DNA of 64,000 bases from Pseudomonadales bacterium (GTDB taxonomy: Bacteria > Pseudomonadota > Gammaproteobacteria > Pseudomonadales > Pseudohongiellaceae): positions 1,116,001 to 1,180,000 of the forward strand of contig WLWQ01000001.1 in assembly GCA_012103535.1 (NCBI GenBank). Direction: 5' to 3'. Positions 27,279 to 36,125 of this stretch are shown piece after piece. The stretch's first letter is position 1, and each line of letters starts with the position of its first letter. Both the position numbers and the translations under genes were made by a program. The notes below the pieces were generated by a model. It made no database searches. It was given only the letters and a program-made list of their open reading frames with translations, and was not told where the DNA came from.

Positions 27279-27896
27279 GTGAAAGTAGTATTAATCGACG
27301 ATCATGAAATTTTTCGGCTCGGTCTGCGCGCCCTTCTGGAATCTGAATCGAATATAGAAATAGTTAGCGAAGCTAGTAATAGTGAAGATGGCATAGTGGT
27401 CATAAACCGAGAATCTCCAGATGTTGTAGTTCTAGATTATGCCATGCCAGGCACATCAGGATTAGAATTGCTAAAAATTGTTAAACACAAACACCCGGAG
27501 GTACGAGTAATTCTACTTACCGCCTCTAAATCAGAATCGGTTTTAGCTGAAGCGCTGGAGTCAGGGGCTAACGGAGTAGTATTGAAACAAGATACAAGTA
27601 ATCAGCTAGTGCAAGCGGTTGAGACCGTACACAAAGGTGAGCAGATTGTTTCCACCAGCATTGTGCCATTGGTAAAACGTTTCGATGCGCTTGCTGAACT
27701 CACAAAAAGAGAGAAACAAGTACTACGTATGATTGCTAATGGTTATCGCAATCGCGAGATTAGTGAAGAGCTAAATATTTCGATCAAAACGGTGGATTCA
27801 CACCGTACTAACTTAATGCGAAAGCTAAAACTGCATAACCTTGTGGATATCGTGGAGTTTGCCAACAAAACAGGTTTATCGGATTCAACTATTTGA
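27279..27896 (+). CDS. NarL/LuxR-family response regulator
   Basis: A 205-residue regulator starting at GTG 27279, one base after the kinase stop. The receiver (1-120) has the acidic pair in IDDHE, the phosphoacceptor Asp in VVLDYAMPG and the Lys in VVLKQD. The C-terminal LuxR-type helix-turn-helix (about 143-200) reads LTKREKQVLRMIANG then EISEELNISIKTVDSHR. It should be phosphorylated by the adjacent 7TM kinase. The target genes are unknown; the neighbouring large surface protein (on the opposite strand) is a candidate. Confidence 0.9.
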   Translation: MKVVLIDDHEIFRLGLRALLESESNIEIVSEASNSEDGIVVINRESPDVVVLDYAMPGTSGLELLKIVKHKHPEVRVILLTASKSESVLAEALESGANGVVLKQDTSNQLVQAVETVHKGEQIVSTSIVPLVKRFDALAELTKREKQVLRMIANGYRNREISEELNISIKTVDSHRTNLMRKLKLHNLVDIVEFANKTGLSDSTI

Positions 27897-27925
27897 AGCT
27901 TCAAAACAAACAAATAGCTGAATCC
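27881..27925 (+). terminator. Long inverted repeat at the 3' end of the regulator gene
   Basis: Arms GGATTCAACTATTTG and CAAATAGCTGAATCC (14 of 15 pairs), the left arm overlapping the stop codon. No T run follows, so this is either a weak terminator shared with the convergent gene or an mRNA-stabilising hairpin. Confidence 0.55.
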
Positions 27926-27946
27926 ATGTTTAAGGTGAGTCTCTTT

Positions 27947-30900
27947 CTAAATTCCGCCACGAAAGTGTACGGTTACGTCTCTGCCTAAGCGGATATTATC
28001 GCCAATCAGAGCACCAGTTAACTCACTATTTCGCCGAAGTCTGATACTTCCATTTGCCGCAAAAACATTGGCTTCGATTGTATTATTTCTACCGAATCGC
28101 ACTGCATATTTTTTAATTCTCAATCGGTTGTTAGAATTTCGTTTGATCGTATCCTGCCCAGCAGCCATGAGCACGATATCACTTGCATCAACCACGCCTG
28201 GCGCATCCGAACCAACAAATACTCCTCTTCTTGCACGGATTTCATCGTTAACCAGAATCAAACTAGGGCCAAGAAAACGAAGCTCTGTATTTCTTGCCAA
28301 TCTGATTGAGTCAAAAGTATAAGTACCACCGGTGAAATAAACGACATTTTTTGGCTGTTGCCGATTGTCATCGTCATCTTCCTCATCGTCTTCACTTTCA
28401 TCATCGTCTTCATTTTCATCATCGTCTTCATTTTCATCATCGTCGTCATCATCTTCCCGTTTTCCTGCAGGTCCAACTTTTAAGCTTGCGTAGTCGCCCG
28501 GCTCTAGAATTAATCCAGAAGGAACGCAATTTCGCCGGCAACCTACACGAATCTCCGCCTCTCCTAAATCAAATCCCGGGAGTTGTTCTAATGGAAAATA
28601 GAGATCCTCCGGATAGGGATTATCATTCACGATTACGCCTTTGCCCGAAAGAGAGTTGATGTAGGCATTGCTCACTGAGACGCGCTTATTCAAATGAACA
28701 CTGTCACTGTAAAGAGCTGCAGTTGATAGAACTGAACCGCTATTGCCTATAGCCGTTTGTGCTTTCTTTGATAACCAAGGCCCAGTTGAAGCAGATTCAA
28801 CGGCGACCATTCCACTCTCCACAAGCAGTTTTTTACCGGCACTAATACTATTTTGTGCGTAGAGCACAAAAGGCGCCCTAATATAGATTTCGGCTTCCAC
28901 GATTGATTCGTTGCCCGACGCATCGGTCGCAGTAAAAGTTACCGTAATCGAACCCAATTCCAGGAAATCCGATGCATCATTAATTACGACGGGCATTTCA
29001 TCGGAAATATCTAAGGCAAGAGCAGATTCGAGCCATTCTACAATTTCACCGGAACTGTCAGGCACAGAAGTTCCGGTAGGCAACTCCGCGGCCACTGATA
29101 GGTCGGCAATTTCTAATGCAGGAGGTGTCGTGTCCACTATCAAAATCGAAGCGGCGTCAGTCACTTCTGCACCATAACTATCTACCACAGTAAAAGTAAC
29201 TTCATAAGAATTATTCACCTCCATTAAGGATGGAAGGTCTGTGTTACTTACCGTTAGCTCCCCATCTTCTGCGTCGGTGGCGCTGGCTGCTGCAATGAAT
29301 TCGAGTACGGCAGGATCGCTGGATAGCACTCCTCCAAAAATATTCCCTTCGATTATTAGATCATCTGGAATAAATAATTCAGGATCTGTATTAAGTTTGG
29401 GTTTCAGTGTAATTGTAGATAGACCAAAATCTTGAAATCCTTGTAACTCCCATTCATTTTCATATACGACGTGGGTATCGTTGCGCTCACCGAAATTCGC
29501 GTCATTGATAATCGGACTAGTGTTCTCACTGAAACTCGGCCAATAAAGTCTCGGAGTACAAATCTCACCAAGCCAAAGATCAATACATCTACTGTTAAAG
29601 ATTACTGCCTCAGGAGTAGAAAACGTTGCTGACAAGCCACGAACATTACCATAGGAGGAATTCGTGTCTTTAAAACTTGTGCGAAAATTATTTTTCTGAA
29701 AAACCCTGGAAGCAACTACGATTTCTTCATTTAATTCAGGTGGAAGATCGAGTTGTAAACTTTGACCTGCTTCTAAAGTAACTGTATTTGATAAACCGGA
29801 ATCGACTACCGAAGCACCACTTAACACTCTGTAGGCAACAGGCGTTGAAAGCGCTAATTCGACCAGCACGTCGGCACTAAAATCTGTTTCGTGGATCAGG
29901 GTATCTTGAGTAATGGCTTCATAATTTATGAATTGCCAACCAATTCTAGCGTATATGCTTGAATTGGTTCCGGAAGGATCGCCCAGGTAGAATGGCCCTA
30001 CGTCGTTCAAATTCAATCCGCCGGTAACGAAATCAGACCACAACTTATCAATATCGAAAGTTAAGTCGATGAATTGATCTGTCGCTGTTGTGCTGAGCAT
30101 CAGTTGCGAACTATTCGAATCACTGCCTGCTAGTTGTGGTTGTCCTACCGTGCCCGTTGCACTGAGCGGATAGCCTGCCGCAGTTCCTAGAGCGAGTTCT
30201 GGTATATCATTAATGTCATCCGCTTCAAATCCTGCTGCCAGCACTGCCCCTAAGCTTCCATACAAATTCAGTTCGCCATCAAGCGGAATTGCAATATCAA
30301 CCTCCCCATTAGCATAGACATTTACTGTTTTCTTAACACAAGAGTCTACGCATCCTTCGGCGGTTCCCCAACCATCGACATAACCTTCTAGATGTGGGTC
30401 GAGGGAGTTAAAAATCGGGGACGTTGTTGATAAAGTTGCATCTCCATTCAAATTTAATGAAGTTTGTATTGTAATGGTTTGGCCTGGTTCAAATGTTTCG
30501 TCACTTGGATACTCGAGATTTAGAGATACCGGAAGTTCGACATCTACTTCCCCACCATTCCCGAGCAAACTCACGTCAAAGGCAAACTCTCCTTCAATAT
30601 CCGCATCCAATCCAGCTCCAAACCAATAACAGGCATTACTGAAATCGTCTTTAAAATAGTCAACAACCGTACTCAAACCCAACCCTAATATATCTATATC
30701 ATCCAACAAACCTCTAAGTTCGTTATACAAGCAAATATGCTCAAAATGATATTCATCTAGTGATACATTTGGCAGTCTGGTTTGACTGCGAGTAAAGACA
30801 GGAATATTTAATTCAAAATCTCCACCCGAACCTTCCAGCACACTACTTTGGCCTACACTTTCAAAATTCAAAGCATAATCATTACTAACCAGGGATCCAT

Positions 30901-31057
30901 TATCAGCGGTTGAAACTGGAGCGCACGATACCCCGCCATCCGAACAAGCGGCGTTAAGCGTCGATGGAAGAGCGCTTATAGAAAGGAGAAATACAGTGAA
31001 CAAAAGGCGAACTAGACCGCGCCTGTTAATGCTATTGAATGGCGGCTCAATTTTCAT
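27947..31057 (-). CDS. Large exported protein with Ig/HYR-like domain and acidic repeat
   Basis: From ATG 31057 the protein has 1036 residues with a signal peptide (RRGLVRLLFTVFLLSISALP, cleaved after LNA). An ATG at 31156 would add 33 residues in front and has no better ribosome binding site; AGGA lies nine bases before 31057. The first 550 residues are beta-rich with several cysteine pairs. There follows a cadherin/HYR-like pair of sandwich domains (ATDAEDGELTVSNTDLPS; FTATDASGNESI), an Asp/Glu run of about 35 residues, and a C-terminal beta-helix-like region rich in G-x-N/R-N repeats (IRLRRNSELTGALIGDNI) that resembles polymer-forming adhesin ends. It is likely a secreted or surface protein, probably calcium-binding through the acidic run. 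The function is unknown. Confidence 0.72.
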   Translation of the reverse strand: MKIEPPFNSINRRGLVRLLFTVFLLSISALPSTLNAACSDGGVSCAPVSTADNGSLVSNDYALNFESVGQSSVLEGSGGDFELNIPVFTRSQTRLPNVSLDEYHFEHICLYNELRGLLDDIDILGLGLSTVVDYFKDDFSNACYWFGAGLDADIEGEFAFDVSLLGNGGEVDVELPVSLNLEYPSDETFEPGQTITIQTSLNLNGDATLSTTSPIFNSLDPHLEGYVDGWGTAEGCVDSCVKKTVNVYANGEVDIAIPLDGELNLYGSLGAVLAAGFEADDINDIPELALGTAAGYPLSATGTVGQPQLAGSDSNSSQLMLSTTATDQFIDLTFDIDKLWSDFVTGGLNLNDVGPFYLGDPSGTNSSIYARIGWQFINYEAITQDTLIHETDFSADVLVELALSTPVAYRVLSGASVVDSGLSNTVTLEAGQSLQLDLPPELNEEIVVASRVFQKNNFRTSFKDTNSSYGNVRGLSATFSTPEAVIFNSRCIDLWLGEICTPRLYWPSFSENTSPIINDANFGERNDTHVVYENEWELQGFQDFGLSTITLKPKLNTDPELFIPDDLIIEGNIFGGVLSSDPAVLEFIAAASATDAEDGELTVSNTDLPSLMEVNNSYEVTFTVVDSYGAEVTDAASILIVDTTPPALEIADLSVAAELPTGTSVPDSSGEIVEWLESALALDISDEMPVVINDASDFLELGSITVTFTATDASGNESIVEAEIYIRAPFVLYAQNSISAGKKLLVESGMVAVESASTGPWLSKKAQTAIGNSGSVLSTAALYSDSVHLNKRVSVSNAYINSLSGKGVIVNDNPYPEDLYFPLEQLPGFDLGEAEIRVGCRRNCVPSGLILEPGDYASLKVGPAGKREDDDDDDENEDDDENEDDDESEDDEEDDDDNRQQPKNVVYFTGGTYTFDSIRLARNTELRFLGPSLILVNDEIRARRGVFVGSDAPGVVDASDIVLMAAGQDTIKRNSNNRLRIKKYAVRFGRNNTIEANVFAANGSIRLRRNSELTGALIGDNIRLGRDVTVHFRGGI
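28378..28460. repeat. 18-base tandem repeat encoding the acidic run
   Basis: Three to four tandem copies of an 18-base unit (TTCATCATCGTCTTCATT and variants) inside the surface-protein gene; in coding sense it encodes repeated D-D-E-N-E-D. Length is likely to vary between strains. Confidence 0.8.
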
Positions 31058-31293
31058 AACAAATTTTCCTAGAGATTCTTCAGTAGCCCCTAATAGGCGA
31101 CGGATGCGATAAATCGGGTCTGCGCTGAATTTATTTTTTTTATTAGTATCAATCATGTAGTGGGTGGTGATGCGGGTAAATCAGGTGAACACCTGATTTT
31201 TTAGAAAATTTGCAATGTTGAGGCACTTCCAAGCCCTCTATATAATCGCGGCTCGTTTCCTTGAAGCCCACTGTTTTAGGAGTGTTTCGCCTC

Positions 31294-32151
31294 ATGACTT
31301 CCCTGCCTGGACAACCATCTAATTCACCCGAGCATGAACCTTCTGCCGAATCGGCAGCAGCGATGCTTAAGCGCATCGAAATCAGCAAGCTGTTTCAGGC
31401 GTCGGTGATTTTCATCATCGTACTTTCCGCCATTTCAATCGGCGCGAAAGCCTATGAGATTCCGCCTTTTTTCGAGAGCATCCTCGCTTTTCTCGATATG
31501 GGAATTACATATTTCTTTCTAGCTGAAATTCTCTTGCGCTTTGCAGTTTGTGAAGACAAGAAGAAGTTCTTCGCCGATGGCTGGAATTTATTCGACACCA
31601 TCATCGTCATCGGTAGCCTGGTACCGGTAAACAACGCGGAAGCTGTGTTGATCGGACGACTGCTAAGAGTATTTAGAGTCTTAAGGCTTGTGTCGGTTGT
31701 ACCGGAATTGCGCTCATTAATTAATGCATTGCTTAAAGCGATTCCACGTATGGGCTACATTGCGCTGTTGATGTTCATTATTTTTTATATCTATGGCGCA
31801 ATTGGCTCACTCTTCTTTAGCGGAATCGATGAAGTACTTTGGGGAGACGTATCCATTGCCATGCTAACTTTATTTCGGGTGGCAACATTTGAAGATTGGA
31901 CCGATGTTATGTACGCCACCCAGGAAGAGTTTCCATTGAGCTGGATTTTCTATCTCTCTTTTATCTTTCTTACTGCGTTTGTATTTCTGAACATGATGGT
32001 GGGCGCCATTCTGGAAGTCATGACAGCAGAACATAATAAAGAGGCAGAAGAATCTGCCCACCAGGAAAGATTAGATATGGTAGAGCAACTTAATCAGATG
32101 CAAGAGAAGATGAATGAAATGCACACTTTACTAAGAGCGAAATCTGATTAA
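31294..32151 (+). CDS. Voltage-gated cation channel (NaChBac-like) with acidic filter
   Basis: From ATG 31294 the product has 285 residues (a TTG at 31261 is an alternative; AGGAG precedes the ATG by 11 bases). Six membrane segments are seen. S4 has arginines every third residue (Arg122, 125, 128, 131 in GRLLRVFRVLRLV). The pore helix and filter read TLFRVATFEDWTD (192-204), where the known sodium channels of the family have T-L-E-S-W-S. The filter thus carries Glu200, Asp201 and Asp204; added Asp residues at these two positions are what turn NavAb into a calcium channel in engineering work. A C-terminal coiled coil (about 250-280) is the usual tetramer bundle. Calcium permeation is a prediction. 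Confidence 0.87.
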   Translation: MTSLPGQPSNSPEHEPSAESAAAMLKRIEISKLFQASVIFIIVLSAISIGAKAYEIPPFFESILAFLDMGITYFFLAEILLRFAVCEDKKKFFADGWNLFDTIIVIGSLVPVNNAEAVLIGRLLRVFRVLRLVSVVPELRSLINALLKAIPRMGYIALLMFIIFYIYGAIGSLFFSGIDEVLWGDVSIAMLTLFRVATFEDWTDVMYATQEEFPLSWIFYLSFIFLTAFVFLNMMVGAILEVMTAEHNKEAEESAHQERLDMVEQLNQMQEKMNEMHTLLRAKSD

Positions 32152-32164
32152 TGGGCTTAGTGTA

Positions 32165-33355
32165 CTAACATTTAACAATTCTAGCTTCTGCGAGGGCAGC
32201 GATTTCAGCATTAGTATAACCGATGCCTGCCAAGACTTTTTCAGTTGATTCGCCGATGAGTTGGGTAGGCTTGTCTTCGCCTTGTTCGATTCCTTGCATC
32301 GAATAATGAGATCGAACCTGGCGCATTGGTCCTTCGCTGGGATGCTCATAATCTTCAAACAAACCCACTTCCCTGAGGTGTTCGTTTTTCAACAAGTCAT
32401 CCAGACGATTCACTTTGGTATGAGGAATATTGGCATGGCGTAACATTTCATCCCATTCCCCAGTGGTTTTTTCCGGTGCTATTTCATAGAGTTTTTCATA
32501 AAGCGTATTTATGTTTTCGCTACGCTTTATAGGATCTCTAACAATTTCCCAGTTGGCCCATTCAGGTCGGCCCACCATGGTAAAAAAATCCACCCAATTT
32601 TTTGTGCTGTAGGGAAGAATCGCCATATAGCCATCTTTGGTTGGATAGGGTCGACGAAAAGAGGCGGTCAATCGGTCATAGCCGGTAGTACCGGTGCTCG
32701 GAATGTAACTGTGCCCCGCCAGTTGTTCCGCCATGAGGAATGCAACGAGCCCCTCAAACATGGGTGATTCTATAAAACAGCCCTCCCCAGTGCGCAGTTT
32801 GTTAATAAGCCCACCGAGCACTGCCACCGTTAACTGCAGTCCGGAAACCTTATCTGCAACTATCGTTGGTAAATAGCGTGGTCGTCCCTCTTCATCGGAA
32901 TTTAGATAAGACAAACCACTTGCGGCCTGAATAATGTCATCGTAAGCAGGAATATCAGAACTCGGCCCTTTCTCCCCGAAGCCTTGCGCACCGCAATAGA
33001 TGATGTCCGCTTTAATGGCTTTCAAGTCTTCATAACCAATGCCCAGATTAACCGCCGTTTTATTGCGCATGTTATGCACTACCGCATCCGCAGTTTTTAC
33101 CAGGCGATAGAAAATCTCTTTGCCTTCTTCAGTCTTTAAATTAATCGCCACACAATCCTTGTTGCGATTACAGTTCACAAACCCTGCTCCCATTTCGTCT
33201 GACTTGCCTGGTCGGACGGCGCGCATCATGTCACCGCTAAGGTTTTCGATCTTGATAATCTCTGCACCAAAATCGCCGAGCATCTGGGTAGAAAATGGCC
33301 CCAACACCACTGTGGTTAAATCGAGGACGCGAAATCCATTCAAAATGTTAAACAT
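32165..33355 (-). CDS. Family III CoA transferase (CaiB/BaiF)
   Basis: A 396-residue enzyme of usual family length. The N terminus GFRVLDLTTVVLGPFSTQML and GDFGAEIIKIE are the family's CoA-binding start, and Asp139 in IPAYDDIIQA is the residue that carries the acyl-enzyme anhydride. It moves CoA between carboxylic acids; the acid cannot be deduced. AAGGAAC lies just before ATG. It is 48 bases downstream of the amidohydrolase gene on the same strand, so the two may be one transcript handling the same compound. Confidence 0.88.
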   Translation of the reverse strand: MFNILNGFRVLDLTTVVLGPFSTQMLGDFGAEIIKIENLSGDMMRAVRPGKSDEMGAGFVNCNRNKDCVAINLKTEEGKEIFYRLVKTADAVVHNMRNKTAVNLGIGYEDLKAIKADIIYCGAQGFGEKGPSSDIPAYDDIIQAASGLSYLNSDEEGRPRYLPTIVADKVSGLQLTVAVLGGLINKLRTGEGCFIESPMFEGLVAFLMAEQLAGHSYIPSTGTTGYDRLTASFRRPYPTKDGYMAILPYSTKNWVDFFTMVGRPEWANWEIVRDPIKRSENINTLYEKLYEIAPEKTTGEWDEMLRHANIPHTKVNRLDDLLKNEHLREVGLFEDYEHPSEGPMRQVRSHYSMQGIEQGEDKPTQLIGESTEKVLAGIGYTNAEIAALAEARIVKC

Positions 33356-33403
33356 TTTTGTTCCTTAGAAATTTTGAAGCTTATTAATGAGCAGCTATTT
33401 TAA

Positions 33404-34819
33404 CTAATTACTGCGAATGGCGATGCCTGCACGTATTTCCGGATACAGCTCACCTTCATCCAGCACTACTGCCCCGTTTACCAAGACATACTCAATACCT
33501 TGCGAAGGCAAAATTGGATTGGTGTAAGTCGAACGATCACGCACCGTATCGGGATTAAAGATTGTAATGTCGGCATCGGCGCCCACGCGGATTCGACCCT
33601 TGTTACGCATAGCAGGCACAAAGGCTTCCAACCTGCGAGCTGGTTCAATAGTCATGCGGCGCAAAGCATCCATTAAGTCGATAAGTTGCTCTTCCCGCAC
33701 ATATTGACCCAACACTTTTGCGTAAGTACCAGAACTTCGCGGATGGCCCTTGCCATCAAGAATGCGACCGTCGCTAGCAACCATGGTTAAGGGATTTAGC
33801 AGTGCTGTACGGGTTTGCTCTTCGGTGCGACTGAAAGTAATAACGCCACCACCAATCTGTCGATAGCGTCCGAAACTCTCGCGGGTTAAGCGTTCGCCGG
33901 TTGCTACCCACATATTGCGCTGAAAGCGATCTTCTTCCCAATCTTGCCAATTATCAAACAAAGCCGATGCGATATCGGAATAGCTGGCACCATAAGGATA
34001 CATTTCCGTGGTGACATCCTGACCACCATCACGGGCCCGTTGAATCGTGCCGAGAAATTCATTAACAGAAGCACCCCCACTGGAATTGGCATGAACGATA
34101 TGTAACGGCGTACGTGCTTCCCTGGCGCTGTCGATAATTTCTTGTAAACCAGTTAGTCCACCGCGGGTATGAATATGGGCAGTCGCGCCTGCTTCTGTCG
34201 CAATATCCAACATAGATTCAAATTCCGTTGCAGTTGCTGCCGGCGTATAAGCCAGGCCGAAACCAACCGCGACGGCGCCATCGGCCAATCCCTGGCGCAT
34301 CATTTCCGCCATGCGATCCATGATCTCCGGACCGGCAATACCGCTGCCTCCCGCAGCCATGGGCAGAAACCTTCCCGGATCATCAAACAACACCATACGA
34401 ATCGGAATATGACCGATACTAATGCCGTAATTGAGAACCTGGCCTTCTGCTCTGTCTGCATACCACTCGGCAACTCGGGCTGTGCCTATTTCCAATTCGA
34501 ATCCGGAAGTAACACCGTCCTGCACCATCAGGCGATAGGCTTCTTCGGTTTGACCGTGGGCGTGTATATCGACAAATCCCGGCGCAACCACCAATCCAGA
34601 TGCATCGATTACTCGGGTGCCATCCAGTGGAGAATCTGAAACCGATACTACTCGCCCGGCACTAATACCAATATGCCTGACAGCATCCAGGCTGGATTCC
34701 GGATCCATCACGCGCCCGTTGTTGATGACCAGGTCAAAAGACTGAGCTTGTGCGAAGCCTAATAAAGGAAGAGAGAGACTTAAGAGGAAGCCGAAAAATA
34801 CTTTGGAAAATTTGCACAC
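33404..34819 (-). CDS. Exported amidohydrolase, D-aminoacylase-like
   Basis: A 471-residue protein with a GTG start preceded by GGAGA, and a signal peptide to about residue 26 (LGFAQA-Q). The amidohydrolase metal motif DIHAHGQ has His86 and His88; later metal ligands are in HIHTRGG and HIVHANSSGG, and the C-terminal KGHPRSSGTYAKVLG with ALRRMTIEPARRLE matches N-acyl-D-amino acid deacylases. The family's usual Cys ligand region (T-V-V-x-G-x-C-G) is replaced by GFELEIG, so metal binding differs. It probably hydrolyses an amide in the periplasm. Substrate unknown. The CoA transferase downstream may act on the released acid. Confidence 0.8.
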   Translation of the reverse strand: MCKFSKVFFGFLLSLSLPLLGFAQAQSFDLVINNGRVMDPESSLDAVRHIGISAGRVVSVSDSPLDGTRVIDASGLVVAPGFVDIHAHGQTEEAYRLMVQDGVTSGFELEIGTARVAEWYADRAEGQVLNYGISIGHIPIRMVLFDDPGRFLPMAAGGSGIAGPEIMDRMAEMMRQGLADGAVAVGFGLAYTPAATATEFESMLDIATEAGATAHIHTRGGLTGLQEIIDSAREARTPLHIVHANSSGGASVNEFLGTIQRARDGGQDVTTEMYPYGASYSDIASALFDNWQDWEEDRFQRNMWVATGERLTRESFGRYRQIGGGVITFSRTEEQTRTALLNPLTMVASDGRILDGKGHPRSSGTYAKVLGQYVREEQLIDLMDALRRMTIEPARRLEAFVPAMRNKGRIRVGADADITIFNPDTVRDRSTYTNPILPSQGIEYVLVNGAVVLDEGELYPEIRAGIAIRSN

Positions 34820-34902
34820 AGACCTGTCTCCAAGGGAAAGCCGAGTGCTTGTTTTACCTAAGCGCTGTGATTTTGTCTATCTGGACAATAAAACCAGAGA
34901 GT

Positions 34903-35046
34903 TTAAAAGCCCGAATGGTGCTCTTGCAGCTGATAAGAATCTGCCAAACCTGATTCAGATGCTTTGTTTTCAGCCAGTGAACCAGCCGCCAGGTAGCCGC
35001 TGAGGGTCAGTATGAGCAGGGTCAGTTTCAATGTTGTTGATTTCAT
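34903..35046 (-). CDS. Small exported peptide, 47 residues
   Basis: ATG 35046 is preceded at eight bases by AAGGA. The product starts with a clear signal sequence (KLTLLILTLSGYLAAGSLA, ending near residue 25) and leaves a mature peptide of about 22 residues, ENKASESGLADSYQLQEHHS plus GF. It may be a secreted peptide or a remnant. It lies between the amidohydrolase and the regulator operon. No family is recognised. Confidence 0.5.
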   Translation of the reverse strand: MKSTTLKLTLLILTLSGYLAAGSLAENKASESGLADSYQLQEHHSGF

Positions 35047-35150
35047 TAGGATTATCCTTGGGTCGAACAATCAATCAGCCGCTTTCGCGATGGTGGAATG
35101 ATTCCCCAACTTGGATAAACAAAATACCAGTACAATAGTAAGAATCCGCT

Positions 35151-35230
35151 TGCCAGGATTAAGATTTCCTTAGCCGCCAGATTTTATCTAAGAAAATCCT
35201 CCTGCACTGGATTTCATAAGGAAATCCTTA
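35151..35230 (+). promoter_or_regulatory. Repeated palindromes before the regulator/kinase operon
   Basis: Two perfect inverted repeats, GATTTT-N7-AAAATC (35180-35198) and GGATTTC-ATAAG-GAAATCC (35209-35227), and a related imperfect site GGATTAAGATTTCC around 35156-35169. The shared half is (A)GATTTyC / GAAATC followed by CCTTA. The repetition at about 30-base spacing just before a response regulator gene suggests autoregulation. Confidence 0.55.
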
Positions 35231-35299
35231 AAGCGAAGATAAAGAAAGCTAATCCCGTGGGGTTTAACCTCACTTGCCATGATGAGAGTGGGTACCAGC

Positions 35300-36040
35300 A
35301 TGATTCACATTGCCATTGTTGAAGACTCTGAAGACGAGAGCGATCAGTATCGCGATTTACTCGAAGCAGCGTGGGACGATGTCGCCGTCGACCAGCTCTT
35401 CAACGAAGACCAGGCACGAACGATGTTCGATCGTAAACAAGCAGCAGGTGAGACTTACGATCTGATTACCCTCGACCTCGATTTAAGCGGTGGTGATCCG
35501 GAACTCGATAAAGATGGCGGCATTAGACTGCTGACTGAAATGAGCCCGGACTTACGCTCTACCGTGATCGTAGTTTCGGGACGTGAATTAAGCTCTGAAG
35601 TCGAAGGATTTATGAAAGCACTAAAAGTTGTAGACACACTTTCCAAGCCGCACTCGCCGGCGGACTACCTTCGTGCAGTGAGATTGGGACTGCAATTGCA
35701 GTCGAAGTCTCCCAGCAATCCAATCCTGGATGGCATGACCACAGAAATTGGTTCGCTGCGTCTCTCTCCTTTAACTGGAAGCTCAACCTGGAAAGGGAAT
35801 GCAATCAAGTGCACGCTAACGCAAATGCGTCTGTTAGTGATAATGGCGCAAAATTCACCGAACCCAGTTGCGATAGCAAAATTGAAAGAAGCATTGCCAA
35901 CACTTAAACCAACAACAGAAGCCGTGGCAGTGCATATCGCTGAGCTTAGAAAAGAATTCCGTCAATTTGTCTCAAACGATGCCGCGTTGCCGATAAAAAC
36001 CAGGCCTGGCGGTGGTGGGTACAGTTGGCTTGAAGAATAA
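35300..36040 (+). CDS. OmpR-like response regulator with winged helix
   Basis: From ATG 35300 the product is 246 residues (an ATG at 35279 would add seven). The receiver has IHIAIVEDSEDE, phosphoacceptor Asp in LITLDLDLSGGD, and Lys in LSKPHS. The C-terminal part, CTLTQMRLLVIMAQNS to the end, is a winged helix whose final wing is TRPGGGGYSW, as in OmpR/PhoB proteins, although the DNA-binding helix AVAVHIAELRKEF is divergent. It precedes the sensor kinase by 16-85 bases and the two form a two-component system. Palindromes just upstream are the likely binding site. Confidence 0.82.
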   Translation: MIHIAIVEDSEDESDQYRDLLEAAWDDVAVDQLFNEDQARTMFDRKQAAGETYDLITLDLDLSGGDPELDKDGGIRLLTEMSPDLRSTVIVVSGRELSSEVEGFMKALKVVDTLSKPHSPADYLRAVRLGLQLQSKSPSNPILDGMTTEIGSLRLSPLTGSSTWKGNAIKCTLTQMRLLVIMAQNSPNPVAIAKLKEALPTLKPTTEAVAVHIAELRKEFRQFVSNDAALPIKTRPGGGGYSWLEE

Positions 36041-36125
36041 GAGCAATACAAGCTAATTGCCGACTCGAGCATTATTCGAGTCTGCGAAAACTAATTATTA
36101 CAAAATCGGATCAAATAGGTTTGCA

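Noticed and set aside
28351..28659. His/Arg-rich open frame on the + strand
   Set aside because: It is the mirror of the Asp/Glu repeat of the surface-protein gene.
34750..35003. Plus-strand open frames between the amidohydrolase and regulator genes
   Set aside because: They lie opposite the amidohydrolase signal-peptide codons and the small exported peptide, and show no ribosome site.
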